A stretch of DNA of 64,000 bases from positions 1 to 64,000 of the forward strand of contig NZ_JAFCKF010000014.1 of NCBI RefSeq assembly GCF_018130545.1. Direction: 5' to 3'. Within the stretch, counting starts at the first letter, position 1, and each line of letters opens with the position of its first letter. This DNA is from Bradyrhizobium tropiciagri. GTDB lineage: Bacteria > Pseudomonadota > Alphaproteobacteria > Rhizobiales > Xanthobacteraceae. Shown in pieces: positions 8,338 through 17,377 of the stretch. The translations under genes and the position numbers were made by a program. The notes beneath the pieces are model-generated. The model was not told the origin of the DNA. It did not search any database and saw only the letters and a program-made list of their open reading frames with translations.

Positions 8338-10056
8338 CTACCCATTTCGCAGCTTCGCGCCGGCATTGCCGCTGGACATCGGGATCTGGTTCACCGCCAG
8401 CACCACGGCGAAGGTGATCACCAGCATCGCGATGCCGAGCACCGCGATTGCGGCGAGGTCGCCGCCTTCGTTGAGATCGTAGATCAGCACCGACAGCACC
8501 TTGGTCTGCGAAGTGAACAGCACGATCGCGGCCGACAGTTCCCGCATCACGCCGATGAAGATGAAGCACCAGGTCGCGATCACGCCGGTGCGCAGCAAGG
8601 GCGCCGTGATCTGGCGCAGCGCCTGCAAGCGCGTCGCGCCTAGGATGCGGCTTGCTTCCTCGAGCTCGGGATGGATGGTCGCGAACGCCGCCTGCAATTG
8701 CTGATAGGCCGAGGGCAGATTGATGGTGAGGAACGCCAGCAGCAGGATCCACAGCGTGCCGTAGAGCACGAAGGGCGGTCGCGTGTAGCTCAGGAACAGG
8801 CCGACGCCGAGCACGATGCCGGGCACCGCGATCGGCGCGGTGGCAAGGAAGCCGAGCACGCGGTGGCCGGCGATCACCCTGCGCGTCGTGACATAGGCGA
8901 TGACCAGCGCCAGGATGGTGCCGATCGTCGCGGTCGCGGTGCCCAAAATCACGGTGTTCTTCAGCGCAAGTTGGGTCGACGACAACTCGGTGAACACGAA
9001 GACGATGTTGTGCAGGGTCGCCGTCGACGGCGTCACCAACGTGGTGGCGTTCGGCGAGAACGCGGCGTTGAGCAGTGCGAGGTAGGGCAGGAAGACGGGA
9101 TTGAGCAACACCAGCAGGCAGAAGCCGAGCGCGGCCCAACGCCAGCCGCGCAGCTCGACCCGGCGCGGCGCGCCATATTTGCCGCCGATCACCGAATAGC
9201 CGCGGCGACCGAGCAGCGCCTTCTGGCCCTGCAGCAGCAGGATGGTCAGCACCAACAGCGGCACCGCGGCGGCGGCCGCGAGTTCGAGCTTCGGCGGATA
9301 CTGGAACAGGCTCCAGATCTTGGTCGTCATGGTGTGGAAGCCGGCCGGCAGCGCCAGGATCGCCGGCGAACCGAACAGCGTCATCGCCTGCAGGAAGGCG
9401 ATCAGCGCGCCTGCGACCAAAGCAGGGAGCGCCAGCGGGATCGTCACCCGCCGCGCCGTGGTCCAGGCGTTGCCGCCGAGGATCGCGGAGGCGTCCTCCA
9501 GCTCGCCCGGCATGGTGTCGAGCGCATTGGCCACCAGCACGAACACGAACGGGAACGTGTAGCAGGAGATCACGAAGATGATCCCGGTCATCGAATAGAT
9601 GTTGAACAGCGCGTCGGCGTCTTCGCCGGCGAACAGCCGGTAAAGCTGGTTCAGGAGCCCCGAATTCGGTGCCGCCAGCAATTCCCAGGCGACGGCGCCG
9701 AGGAACGGCGGCGTCACGAACGAGGCCGTCACCAGCGCGCGGATGGTCTGCCGTCCCGGCATGTCGGTGCGCGACACCAGCCAGCTCAGCGGTGCCGCAA
9801 CGATGCAGCAGATCAGCGCCGAGCTGGTCGCGATGATCGCGGTCGTCAGCAGCGGATCGAGGAAATCGGGATTGCTGAACAGCGTGACGAAGTTTGCAAG
9901 CGTCGGATGGCGGTTCTTGTCGGTGAAGGCGTACACCGCAAGCCAGGACAGCGGCAGCAGGATCAAGAGGATGAGGACGGCGGCGAACAGCCACAGGACG
10001 GGGCGGGTCCAGTCGATGCGGGGGGTGGCGGCGGGAGAGGTGGTGGTTGTCGTCAT
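8338..10056 (-). CDS. Iron(III)-type ABC transporter permease, fused double domain
   Basis: A 572-residue inner-membrane protein with about twelve hydrophobic spans. It contains two copies of the binding-protein-dependent permease domain, one in each half, as in FbpB/SfuB proteins. EAA-like loops that contact the ATPase are visible in each half (ELEDASAILGGNAWTTARRV and ELEEASRILGATRLQALRQI). It is the middle gene of a leftward import cluster with the binding protein (10203-11267) and the ATPase (11291-12352). A palindromic repeat at 10074-10177 separates it from the binding-protein gene. The substrate is probably ferric iron, but related systems carry other ions or small organic compounds. 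Confidence 0.88.
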   Translation of the reverse strand: MTTTTTSPAATPRIDWTRPVLWLFAAVLILLILLPLSWLAVYAFTDKNRHPTLANFVTLFSNPDFLDPLLTTAIIATSSALICCIVAAPLSWLVSRTDMPGRQTIRALVTASFVTPPFLGAVAWELLAAPNSGLLNQLYRLFAGEDADALFNIYSMTGIIFVISCYTFPFVFVLVANALDTMPGELEDASAILGGNAWTTARRVTIPLALPALVAGALIAFLQAMTLFGSPAILALPAGFHTMTTKIWSLFQYPPKLELAAAAAVPLLVLTILLLQGQKALLGRRGYSVIGGKYGAPRRVELRGWRWAALGFCLLVLLNPVFLPYLALLNAAFSPNATTLVTPSTATLHNIVFVFTELSSTQLALKNTVILGTATATIGTILALVIAYVTTRRVIAGHRVLGFLATAPIAVPGIVLGVGLFLSYTRPPFVLYGTLWILLLAFLTINLPSAYQQLQAAFATIHPELEEASRILGATRLQALRQITAPLLRTGVIATWCFIFIGVMRELSAAIVLFTSQTKVLSVLIYDLNEGGDLAAIAVLGIAMLVITFAVVLAVNQIPMSSGNAGAKLRNG

Positions 10057-10073
10057 GCGGAACGTCTCCCTTC

Positions 10074-10177
10074 GTCATTCCGGGGCATCGCGAACCGATG
10101 AGCCCGGAATCCATTGGGCCACTGGTGCAGGCGGTCAAATGGATTCCGGGCTCGCGCTTCGCGCGCCCCGGAATGAC
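10074..10177. repeat. Palindromic intergenic repeat, GTCATTCCGGGG type
   Basis: Perfect 12-base ends GTCATTCCGGGG (10074-10085) and CCCCGGAATGAC (10166-10177), with inner arms GAGCCCGGAATCCAT and ATGGATTCCGGGCTC. It is inside the ABC operon, between the binding protein and the permease, and is closely related to 4936-5062. Placed there it could form a stable RNA hairpin and leave the binding-protein message in excess over the permease message. Confidence 0.85.
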
Positions 10178-10202
10178 AACGGTGAGAGTTACGTCGCATC
10201 GC

Positions 10203-11267
10203 TCAAACCCGAAACAACCGCGCATAGCGCGTCTTGATCTCTTCGGTCATCGCCTCCACCCCCGCCGGATCCTCCTTCATCAGCTTGATGTCGGAAAGCT
10301 TGCGCCGGCCGGCCTTGGGCTGCACCTGGGCGTGCAGCGAGTATTGGCCGGTGAAGTCGACGAAGAATTGCTGGGTCTCGCGGGTGTGCAGCCAGGCCTG
10401 GAACAGCTTCGCGGCGTTCGGATGCGGCGCGCCGGCGAAGATGCCGGTCGGACCCGAGATCGTCGGCGTGCCTTCGGTCGGATAGACCGGCTCGACCGGC
10501 TGTCCGGCTTCCTTCAGCAGCACGATGCCGTATTCGTTGCCGTCCGCCATCACGGCGCGCTCGCCGAGCGACAGCTTCTTCGGCGGATCGGTCGAGGACT
10601 GCACCTGCATCACCCGCTGCTTGGCGAGTTTCTCCAGATACGGCCAGCCGAGTTCGCGCACGATCTGGAACGTGGTGGTCATGATGGTGCCGCTATAAGC
10701 CGGATGGCCCTTCACCATCTTGCCCGCCCACTTGGGATCGAGCAGGTCGGCAAAACTCCTCGGCGCGTCCTCCGCCTTCACCAGATTGGTGTTGTAGGCG
10801 ATCGACGACAGCCACAGCCGTGTGGTGACGGCCATGCCGTCCGGGTCGCGATAATTGTCGGGGAAATGCTTCGCGACGTCCTCGGGCACGAACGGTATCA
10901 GCCAGCCGCTCTTTGTCCACGGAATGAAGTGCGAGGCGTCGGCGCTGTTGACGACGTCGGCGGCGTGGATGTTGGCGTCGAATTCCTGCGCCACGCGCTG
11001 GAACAGCCGCTCCGAGCCGGATCGCTCGATCTGCACATTGATTCCTGGATAGGCCGTCTCGAACGCCTTGCCGAGTTTTTCGCCGACCGGCAGGTCCATC
11101 GACGAATAGAATACCAGCGTGCCTTCCTTCTTCGCCGCGGCGACGAGATCGGGCGTGATCGCAACCGGCTCGGGGGCCGCGGCGCGCGCGGGCGAGGCGA
11201 ACACGGTGCCGGCCGCAAGCGCCGCGGAGCCTTTCAGGACATCGCGTCTGGAAACTGGCTTCCGCAT
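10203..11267 (-). CDS. Iron(III)-type ABC transporter periplasmic binding protein, Tat-exported
   Basis: A 354-residue periplasmic binding protein of the extracellular solute-binding family 1/6 group. The N-terminus MRKPVSRRDVLKGSAALAAG is a twin-arginine signal (S-R-R-D-V-L-K), followed by a hydrophobic stretch and an A-x-A cleavage region near residue 30. The body has VFYSSMDLPVGEKLGKAFE, IQIERSG-like and ANIHAADVVNSADASHF segments seen in FbpA-like proteins. GGAGGGACG before the ATG is a strong ribosome site. It belongs with the permease and the ATPase on either side. Confidence 0.88.
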   Translation of the reverse strand: MRKPVSRRDVLKGSAALAAGTVFASPARAAAPEPVAITPDLVAAAKKEGTLVFYSSMDLPVGEKLGKAFETAYPGINVQIERSGSERLFQRVAQEFDANIHAADVVNSADASHFIPWTKSGWLIPFVPEDVAKHFPDNYRDPDGMAVTTRLWLSSIAYNTNLVKAEDAPRSFADLLDPKWAGKMVKGHPAYSGTIMTTTFQIVRELGWPYLEKLAKQRVMQVQSSTDPPKKLSLGERAVMADGNEYGIVLLKEAGQPVEPVYPTEGTPTISGPTGIFAGAPHPNAAKLFQAWLHTRETQQFFVDFTGQYSLHAQVQPKAGRRKLSDIKLMKEDPAGVEAMTEEIKTRYARLFRV

Positions 11268-11290
11268 CGCGTCCCTCCGCCTCTCTGTGT

Positions 11291-12352
11291 TTATCGGCTG
11301 AGCGCGCGGCAGCGCCCGGGCGGCAGGGTCAACCAGACCTCGCTGCCCTTCTCGACCGCGGTCTCCGTCGGGGTGGTCACCCGCAGCGAGGTGCCGTCAA
11401 CGGTTTCCACCATGTAGTCGCGGTTCATGCCGAGATAGACCTGTCGCGTCACGATGGCCTTCAGCGTGTTGGGCACGGCGCCTGGCGCCTGCGTCGAGAG
11501 CTGGATCTCATGCTGGCGGATCGCGACCGGCGCGCTCTGGCCGCCCGTCAGCCGGGCGCCGACCACTTCCAGTGTCGCGCCGGCGAATTCGACGTGGGTC
11601 GCGTCGCGCGCGGTGCCCTTGATCACATTGGCCGCGCCGATGAAGCGCGCGACGAATTCGGATTCCGGCCGCGCATAGATGTCTTCGGGGCTGCCGAGCT
11701 GATCGATCTTGCCGGCGTTCATCACGGCGATCAGGTCCGCGGTCGTCATCGCCTCGGACTGATCATGGGTGACGTAGACCGTGGTGTAGCGATATTCATC
11801 ATGCAGGCGGCGGATCTCGAATCGCATCTCCTCGCGCAGATTGGCGTCGAGGTTGGACAAGGGCTCGTCGAGCAGCAGCGTCTCCGGACCGACGATCAGC
11901 GCACGCGCCAGCGCGACGCGCTGCTGCTGGCCGCCGGACAGCTCGCCCGGATAACGCTGCGCCAGCGGTTCCAGCTTGGTCGTCGCCAGGATCGCGGCGA
12001 GTTTCCTCGCGATGGTGTCACGATCCATTTTGCGCAGGCGCAAGCCGTAGACGATGTTCTCCGCCACCGTCATGTGCGGCCACAGCGCGTAGCTCTGGAA
12101 GATCATCGACATGTTGCGCTGCTCGGGCGGCAGCGTGCGCGCCTTCGATGACACCACGCGGTCGCCGACGCGGATCTCGCCGTCGGATGGTTCGAGGAAC
12201 CCTGCGATCAGCCGCAGCGTCGTGGTCTTGCCGCAGCCGGACGGCCCGAGCAGGCAGACCAGCTGGCCGTGATCGATTGTGAGGGAGACGTCATCAACCG
12301 CGACAAACGATCCAAACCGCTTGACCAGGCCGCGCAATTCCACCGATGCCAA
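11291..12352 (-). CDS. ABC transporter ATP-binding protein (FbpC/PotA type)
   Basis: The ATPase of the importer, with Walker A GPSGCGKTT, Q-loop MIFQSYALWPH, signature LSGGQQQRVALARAL, Walker B LLLDEPLSNLD and switch His VYVTHDQSEAM, followed by a C-terminal TOBE domain (about 270-345). I choose the TTG at 12352 (giving about 353 residues) because GGAGGG lies 5 bases before it and the conserved sequence begins ASVELRGLVKRFG. A GTG at 12370 would add six residues but has no good ribosome site. The stop lies 23 bases before the binding-protein start, so the gene order is ATPase, binding protein, permease. Confidence 0.9.
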   Translation of the reverse strand: MASVELRGLVKRFGSFVAVDDVSLTIDHGQLVCLLGPSGCGKTTTLRLIAGFLEPSDGEIRVGDRVVSSKARTLPPEQRNMSMIFQSYALWPHMTVAENIVYGLRLRKMDRDTIARKLAAILATTKLEPLAQRYPGELSGGQQQRVALARALIVGPETLLLDEPLSNLDANLREEMRFEIRRLHDEYRYTTVYVTHDQSEAMTTADLIAVMNAGKIDQLGSPEDIYARPESEFVARFIGAANVIKGTARDATHVEFAGATLEVVGARLTGGQSAPVAIRQHEIQLSTQAPGAVPNTLKAIVTRQVYLGMNRDYMVETVDGTSLRVTTPTETAVEKGSEVWLTLPPGRCRALSR

Positions 12353-12496
12353 GCGATCCCTCCATCTCACATTGTCGCAGGGATCCGGGCCCGGCTGTTG
12401 CCGGCAGTAAAGCGGAAATCGATGACGGCGAAAAGTGGACGTGCCCCGTCAAAAAGTAGAGGCTCCCGTTCGTTCCGCTATCTTTCGCATTGTGCT

Positions 12497-12580
12497 CCGT
12501 CATCCCCGCGCAAAGGCTTCGCCTTTGTCGCTGGAGGTGCGAGCCTTGCGGCGCAATAGCGCCGCTCCTCAGGATGACGG
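12497..12580. repeat. Palindromic intergenic repeat, CCGTCATCC type
   Basis: Ends CCGTCATCC (12497-12505) and GGATGACGG (12572-12580) enclose AAAGGCTTCGCCTTT and GCGGCGCAATAGCGCCGC, each able to form a small hairpin. It lies between the aminotransferase stop and the ABC ATPase start. The element at 22514-22640 has the same right end. Confidence 0.8.
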
Positions 12581-12605
12581 GTTAGAGCCAGAGACCGCGC
12601 TGCCC

Positions 12606-13790
12606 CTACGCCTTCACGTTCTCGCCGAGCCACTGGATGGCGGCGTCGGCGCCGGCCTTGCCGTGCGGGATGTTCAGCGCGGTCAGTGCGACCTCGATGA
12701 CGCCGAGTGTGCCGAGGATCATCGGCGCGTTGACGTGGCCCATATGCGCGATGCGGAACGCCTGGCCCTGCAGATCGCCGATGCCGGTGCCGAGCACCAC
12801 GCCGCATTTCTCCTTGGCATAGCGCTGGATCGCGGCAGGGTCGGCGCCCTTCACGGTCACGGTGGTTACCGTGTTGGAGCGCTCATTGGGCTCGGCGATA
12901 TTGAAGCCGAGCACCTGACCCTCGCCCCAGACCGCAACCGCGCGGCGCACCGCTTCGCCGAGCAGCCGATGCCGCTCGAATGCGTTCGCCAGGCCTTCGG
13001 CGTGCAGCATGTTGATCGCCTCGCGCAGCGCGAACAGCAGATGCACCGGCGCGGTGCCGGCATATTTGCGGTAGTGCTCCGAGCCCTCGCGCTCGGTCCA
13101 GTCCCAATAGGGCGTGCGCAGATCGGCCTTCTTGTGCGCGTCCCAGGCACGGTCGTTGGCAGCGACGAAGCCGAGGCCGGGCGGCGTCATCAGGCCCTTC
13201 TGCGAGCCACTCATCGCGACGTCGACATACCATTTGTCCATCTCGAACGGCATGCAGCCGAGCGAGGCGACGGTGTCGACCATGAACAATGCGGGATGGC
13301 CGGCGGACTTGATCGCCTTGCCGATCGCCTCGATGTCGTTATAGGCACCGGACGCGGTGTCGACCTGCACCACGAGGATCGCCTTGATCGCGTGCTCCTT
13401 GTCGCGCCGCAGCCGCTCCTCGAGCTCGGCGACGCGGACCGCGCGGCGCCAGTCGCCCTTCAGCACCTCGACATCGGCGCCCATCGCGGCCGCAGCCTGG
13501 CCCCAGCCGATCGCGAAGCGCCCGCTCTCGAGCACCAGCACCTTGTCGCCGCGCGACAGCACGTTGGAGAGCGTTGCTTCCCAGGCGCCGTGACCGTTGG
13601 CGATGTAGATGTAGGACTTGCCTTTGGTCGCGAACAGGTTCGAGAGATCGCGCAGCAGGCTGTCGGTCAGTTCGAGCATCTCGCTGGAGTAGATATCGAG
13701 CGCCGGGCGGTGCATCGCCTGCAGCACCTGATCAGGCATCGTGGTGGGCCCGGGGATGGCCAGAAATTCCCGGCCCGCGCGAACGGTCAT
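12606..13790 (-). CDS. Class V PLP aminotransferase (serine/alanine-glyoxylate type)
   Basis: A 394-residue PLP enzyme of the serine-glyoxylate / alanine-glyoxylate aminotransferase group. The start region GREFLAIPGPTTMPDQVLQAM is the family N-terminus, so I start at ATG 13790 and not at the open frame further upstream. The catalytic Lys is in MSGSQKGLMTPPGLGF, preceded by LFMVDTVASLGCMPFEMD, whose Asp pairs with the PLP ring nitrogen. The donor amino acid cannot be read from sequence. It is followed upstream by LssY_C and nuclease-like genes on the same strand but with a 132-base gap, so it may have its own promoter. Confidence 0.87.
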   Translation of the reverse strand: MTVRAGREFLAIPGPTTMPDQVLQAMHRPALDIYSSEMLELTDSLLRDLSNLFATKGKSYIYIANGHGAWEATLSNVLSRGDKVLVLESGRFAIGWGQAAAAMGADVEVLKGDWRRAVRVAELEERLRRDKEHAIKAILVVQVDTASGAYNDIEAIGKAIKSAGHPALFMVDTVASLGCMPFEMDKWYVDVAMSGSQKGLMTPPGLGFVAANDRAWDAHKKADLRTPYWDWTEREGSEHYRKYAGTAPVHLLFALREAINMLHAEGLANAFERHRLLGEAVRRAVAVWGEGQVLGFNIAEPNERSNTVTTVTVKGADPAAIQRYAKEKCGVVLGTGIGDLQGQAFRIAHMGHVNAPMILGTLGVIEVALTALNIPHGKAGADAAIQWLGENVKA

Positions 13791-13922
13791 CGTCCTGTTC
13801 CTTTTGGGTAAAGCGCGCAAATCATGCGTGTGAGGGGTCAAGTCCAGAGAATATTCCATTGCGGCTGCGATTGCGAGCAGGCGGAAGCAATCCAGCGTTT
13901 CCAAAACCGCGTAGCAGGGGCC

Positions 13923-14756
13923 TTATTTGTCGATCGTCTCGACCACCGCGCGCCAGATCTGGTCCTTGAACTCGGTCGCGGCGGGGCTCGGGATCTGCTC
14001 GACGGCGCCGTCGTTCTTGCGGCAGGCCTCGACCAGCCGCAGCACCCAGATCTCGCCGTCGGTGTAGTAGAGATCGCCGCCGCCATTGTGTCCGTCGAAG
14101 GTCGGGCCGATGCCGGTGACCTGATATTTCGCGGTGACCATGCCGGCGGATTCGAGGTCGGTGGCAAGCAGCGCGCGTTCGGCGTCGAGGTCGGCCGCGA
14201 TATGATGGGTCACCGCGCCGGTGTAGCTGGAGATGCCGACGCTGCGGTCGAGCGTCGCAGCACCGAGCCACACCGGGCGCTTCTCCTGACCCTGGTCGAG
14301 CACCTTCCAGAACCGGACATGGTTGCGGCGATCGGCGCTCGATCCGACCGGCCGCTCGAAGGCGAGGTCCTCGCGGCGGCCGAGATAGAACAGGCTGCTC
14401 ACCGGTGCATCCTTGTAGGGCCGATCGAGCAGCACGGAGCCGACGATCTCGATCGAGGATTTCAGCGTCACCGGATCGGCTGGAAACCAGCCGGCTTCGT
14501 GCATCGCGCAGACCAGGTCCCTGGTGTCGCCGATCAGCCCGACATTCATCGGATCGCCGGGAATGCCCTGCGCGGTGCGGGTCACCATCGGCAGATTGGC
14601 GAGGCCCTTCTGATGTTCGTGGTGCGTCCACAGCGCCGGCAGCACCAGATAGGCTGCGATCAGATAGATGACCAGCACGAACAGCAGCAGCATCTGCGCT
14701 CGCCGGAGGCGGCTGCGCCGGTGCGGCGCAGGCGGAATGGTTTCGACATCGGTCAC
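13923..14756 (-). CDS. LssY C-terminal-domain membrane-anchored protein
   Basis: A 277-residue protein with one N-terminal membrane span (about residues 22-42, AQMLLLFVLVIYLIAAYLVL) and a large outer domain. The segments DPMNVGLIGDTRDLVCAMHE, GWFPADPVTLKSSIEIVGSV and YLGRREDLAFERPVG fit the LssY_C domain, seen at the end of some PAP2-type phosphatases and as free-standing proteins. No catalytic function is known to me for this domain. The start is GTG at 14756, 33 bases after the thermonuclease-like gene, so the two are probably co-transcribed. Confidence 0.75.
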   Translation of the reverse strand: MTDVETIPPAPHRRSRLRRAQMLLLFVLVIYLIAAYLVLPALWTHHEHQKGLANLPMVTRTAQGIPGDPMNVGLIGDTRDLVCAMHEAGWFPADPVTLKSSIEIVGSVLLDRPYKDAPVSSLFYLGRREDLAFERPVGSSADRRNHVRFWKVLDQGQEKRPVWLGAATLDRSVGISSYTGAVTHHIAADLDAERALLATDLESAGMVTAKYQVTGIGPTFDGHNGGGDLYYTDGEIWVLRLVEACRKNDGAVEQIPSPAATEFKDQIWRAVVETIDK

Positions 14757-14789
14757 AGCACACGCTTCCAGATCAGTGCGTCGCGCGCC

Positions 14790-15515
14790 TCAGCGCCGCG
14801 TCTCGCGACAGCCGGCGGCCTCGGCTTCCTCGACCGAGCAGAACCAGCGCGTGCCCTTTGAGATCTTCATCTCGATCTTGGCGTACCAGCGGCTGGTGCG
14901 CTGATGAAAGATGCATTCGCCGGAGCGGTTGACGTTGCCCTTGATGGTGCAGTCGGGCGAGGGCGCCACCGGCCCGGAGGCCGAGGCGAGCAGGATCGCG
15001 TTCGCGCCGTCCGGCGGCTTCACCGCGCCGAGCACGGTGGTCTTCTTGTTGCGCACCCGCCAGTCCCACGGCGCGATGAACGCGCCCTGCCACATCCCGG
15101 CTTTGGCCTCGCGCGCGGCTTTCTCGGCCGGCTCATAGTCATGCGAGATGCGGGTGAAGGCCAGCGCCCAGCCATTCTCGACCATCCATTTCTGGATGTC
15201 CTCGCCGTCGACCTCGCAGCGCGCGATGGTGCGGCCGCGGCGGTCGACCGAGCGGGCGTGACAGGTCCAGCTCTTGTTGCCGGCATGCTTGATCAGCTCG
15301 TCGCGCGCGGCGACGCCGCAGGTCCAGCGCTCACCCTTGGTGTTGAGGCAGAGCTGGTCGGTCGACGGTGCGTCGATGCCACCGAGCCGGATCTTGACGC
15401 TGCCGATCATGAGTTGGTCGCCGTCGCGGATCTTCGGCACACCGGTGATGTCGGCAGCGACAGCCAGCGTCGGTAGCGAGAGCAGCAGGCCAGCAGTGAG
15501 CAGCGTCTTCAACAT
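14790..15515 (-). CDS. Secreted thermonuclease-like (SNase family) protein
   Basis: A 241-residue protein with a signal peptide (MLKTLLTAGLLLSLPTLAVA) and an SNase-like OB fold. The segments IRLGGIDAPSTDQLC, GVAARDELIKHAG and DRRGRTIARCEVDGEDIQKWMVENGWA are the usual core. Staphylococcal nuclease uses Arg, Glu and Arg; here the loop is R-L-G-G-I-D-A-P and the second Arg is in DRRGRTIA, so activity is possible but unproven. The C-terminus carries several Cys and basic residues. I start at ATG 15515 because the signal peptide begins there; the upstream in-frame extension is not protein-like. Confidence 0.82.
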   Translation of the reverse strand: MLKTLLTAGLLLSLPTLAVAADITGVPKIRDGDQLMIGSVKIRLGGIDAPSTDQLCLNTKGERWTCGVAARDELIKHAGNKSWTCHARSVDRRGRTIARCEVDGEDIQKWMVENGWALAFTRISHDYEPAEKAAREAKAGMWQGAFIAPWDWRVRNKKTTVLGAVKPPDGANAILLASASGPVAPSPDCTIKGNVNRSGECIFHQRTSRWYAKIEMKISKGTRWFCSVEEAEAAGCRETRR

Positions 15516-15640
15516 CGGCGTTCCCGGCCAGGTTCTTCGTTCAGAGATTTTGGCGTCCAGTGCCCAACGATTGTGCGGGCAATTGGGCAACCGTGCCAGT
15601 GGTGTCGTGTTTCCGCCAGTCTCAACTTCGCGTCATCCGA

Positions 15641-17377
15641 TTATGAATGAGCCATTCGCTTCCTCGCCAGCGCCAGGGCCATCAGCACGAACGCCGATGT
15701 CACTTCGGGCCCGCCGACCAGGATGCGCGTCGGCGTCTTCATCTTGTTCCATTCATAGGCTCTGTAGGGCCCCTTGCGGCCGCCCTCGCCGAGGCCTTGC
15801 ACGATGCAGTGCAGCGCTGGCGTGAAGCTCGAGACCTCGGCGCCGAGATGCGCCAGCGCCATCAGCGCCAGCGCGGCGTCGAACGGGTTCATCTCATGGG
15901 CGATCAGCTCGCCTTGAACATAGCCGAGCACGCGGGCGCGGATCAGCGCGAATACATTGCCGGGATCGATGATGCGCTGCGCTGCCAGCGGCAGCGCGGC
16001 GAAGGCGGCGTAGCAGCGGCCGAAATAGGCCGAATAGAGCTCGGGCAGATAATAGATATGCGAGCGCGGATTTTTGAACGCGCCGCTCTCGACCAGATTC
16101 CTCTGGAAGGCGATGATGCGATGCACCGTCTCCAGCCGCTGCGGCGTCTCGATGATCTGCCAGCGGGCGAGGTTGCGGAACGAGACCTCGAGGATATCGA
16201 GGTTCAGCGTCGGATCGAGGTCGTTGCCATAGGGCCGCTCGCCCCTGAGGTTGTCGATCCAGGTGACGACGCCGCCCTCATAGTCGATGTTGTCGTTCAG
16301 CGGCACCGTGACGCGCGGCTCGTTGGCGCCTGCGCGTACCTGGTAGCCGCGGTAGAAATCGAGCAGCGGCTGCGTGAGGATCGGATCATCGGAGCCGGCT
16401 TGTGTTGCGGCTGAGAACGAGCACGCGGTGGTGTCGCAGTCGGGCACATAGATGCCGAAGCCGAGGTCCTGCTTGATTTGGGCGAAGAACCGCGAGAAGC
16501 GCGGATGCCGTCCCGGCGCCAACGCGGTGATGACCTTCACCGTGGAGCCGTCATGCGACGGCACATCCTCGGCGCTGGTCTTGAGGCAGAAGTCGACCAT
16601 GTCAGCGATCGCGCGCCGCGCCGTGCCCGCCTCACTCGGTGACGCGAGCCCGGTCTCGACAAAGCTCAGCAGTGCCTCGGTGAAGAAAGCATCGTAATAG
16701 GCCGAGCGGTGGCGGATCTGCACCGGCTCCCACATCGGCTCGGCGATGCCGCGCCAGGCCGGGTTGATCAGTGCGCGCGCCGGCGAATGCGCGATGAAGA
16801 TCCGCGCCAGGCCGAACAGCAGGGTCGAGTTCTTGTAGCCGCGCGCGTTCAGCCCGGTCAGCGCCATCAGCATCTCGCGCCCGCCGATGTCGGGATCGCC
16901 GATCAGGTTGAACGCGGCATAGGTCGGGATGAAGCCGCATCTGCCGAATGAACCGAGCAGATGCGCGCCGGTTGAGCGGATGACGCGGTCGATCTCAGCC
17001 ATCGCGGGCGGGCGGCCCGGCGCGCTGGCGGCCGGCGGGGCGGGGTGACGGACGCCGATGCCGTCCATCAGGTCAGCGACGGGGGTGCCGACCGCGGCCC
17101 AGTCCGGTGCGTCGGCATCGCGCGCCTTGGTCAATGCCGCGCGCAGGCCGGCAAGGCGGTCGGGGTCGTTCAGTGCGGGGAGGCCGGTGCGGCGGAGCAG
17201 CGCGCGCAGCGGCGGATTGCCGAGCGCGGTCCGGTAAAATTTTCCGAGATGGGCATCGCCGCCGCGATAGGCCTGCAAGACGGGGTCGCAGACGTCGTAG
17301 AGCGACGGGCCGTCCTTTTTGGCGGTCAGCGCCCGGCACACGGTGCCTGCGATCTCGTGAAGGCCCAAGAAGCTCAA
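15641..17377 (-). CDS. Probable class II terpene-cyclase-like alpha-toroid protein with D-x-D-T-T motif
   Basis: A 578-residue soluble protein with no signal peptide. I do not recognise a named gene, but it has features of class II terpene cyclases: an aromatic- and Ala-rich helical-repeat composition and the motif Asp313-Cys-Asp315-Thr-Thr-Ala (VPDCDTTACSF, codons at about 16412-16448), at the place where such enzymes carry the proton-donating D-x-D-D. A later YGNDLDPTLNLDILEVSF resembles the N-D-x-D-P-x-x-N segment of bacterial cyclases. A D-x-D-T-T variant has been reported in drimane-type class II cyclases. There is no prenyl synthase or P450 nearby to name a product. A CRP-like site lies 115 bases upstream. 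It could also be a toroid protein without cyclase activity. Confidence 0.5.
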   Translation of the reverse strand: MSFLGLHEIAGTVCRALTAKKDGPSLYDVCDPVLQAYRGGDAHLGKFYRTALGNPPLRALLRRTGLPALNDPDRLAGLRAALTKARDADAPDWAAVGTPVADLMDGIGVRHPAPPAASAPGRPPAMAEIDRVIRSTGAHLLGSFGRCGFIPTYAAFNLIGDPDIGGREMLMALTGLNARGYKNSTLLFGLARIFIAHSPARALINPAWRGIAEPMWEPVQIRHRSAYYDAFFTEALLSFVETGLASPSEAGTARRAIADMVDFCLKTSAEDVPSHDGSTVKVITALAPGRHPRFSRFFAQIKQDLGFGIYVPDCDTTACSFSAATQAGSDDPILTQPLLDFYRGYQVRAGANEPRVTVPLNDNIDYEGGVVTWIDNLRGERPYGNDLDPTLNLDILEVSFRNLARWQIIETPQRLETVHRIIAFQRNLVESGAFKNPRSHIYYLPELYSAYFGRCYAAFAALPLAAQRIIDPGNVFALIRARVLGYVQGELIAHEMNPFDAALALMALAHLGAEVSSFTPALHCIVQGLGEGGRKGPYRAYEWNKMKTPTRILVGGPEVTSAFVLMALALARKRMAHS

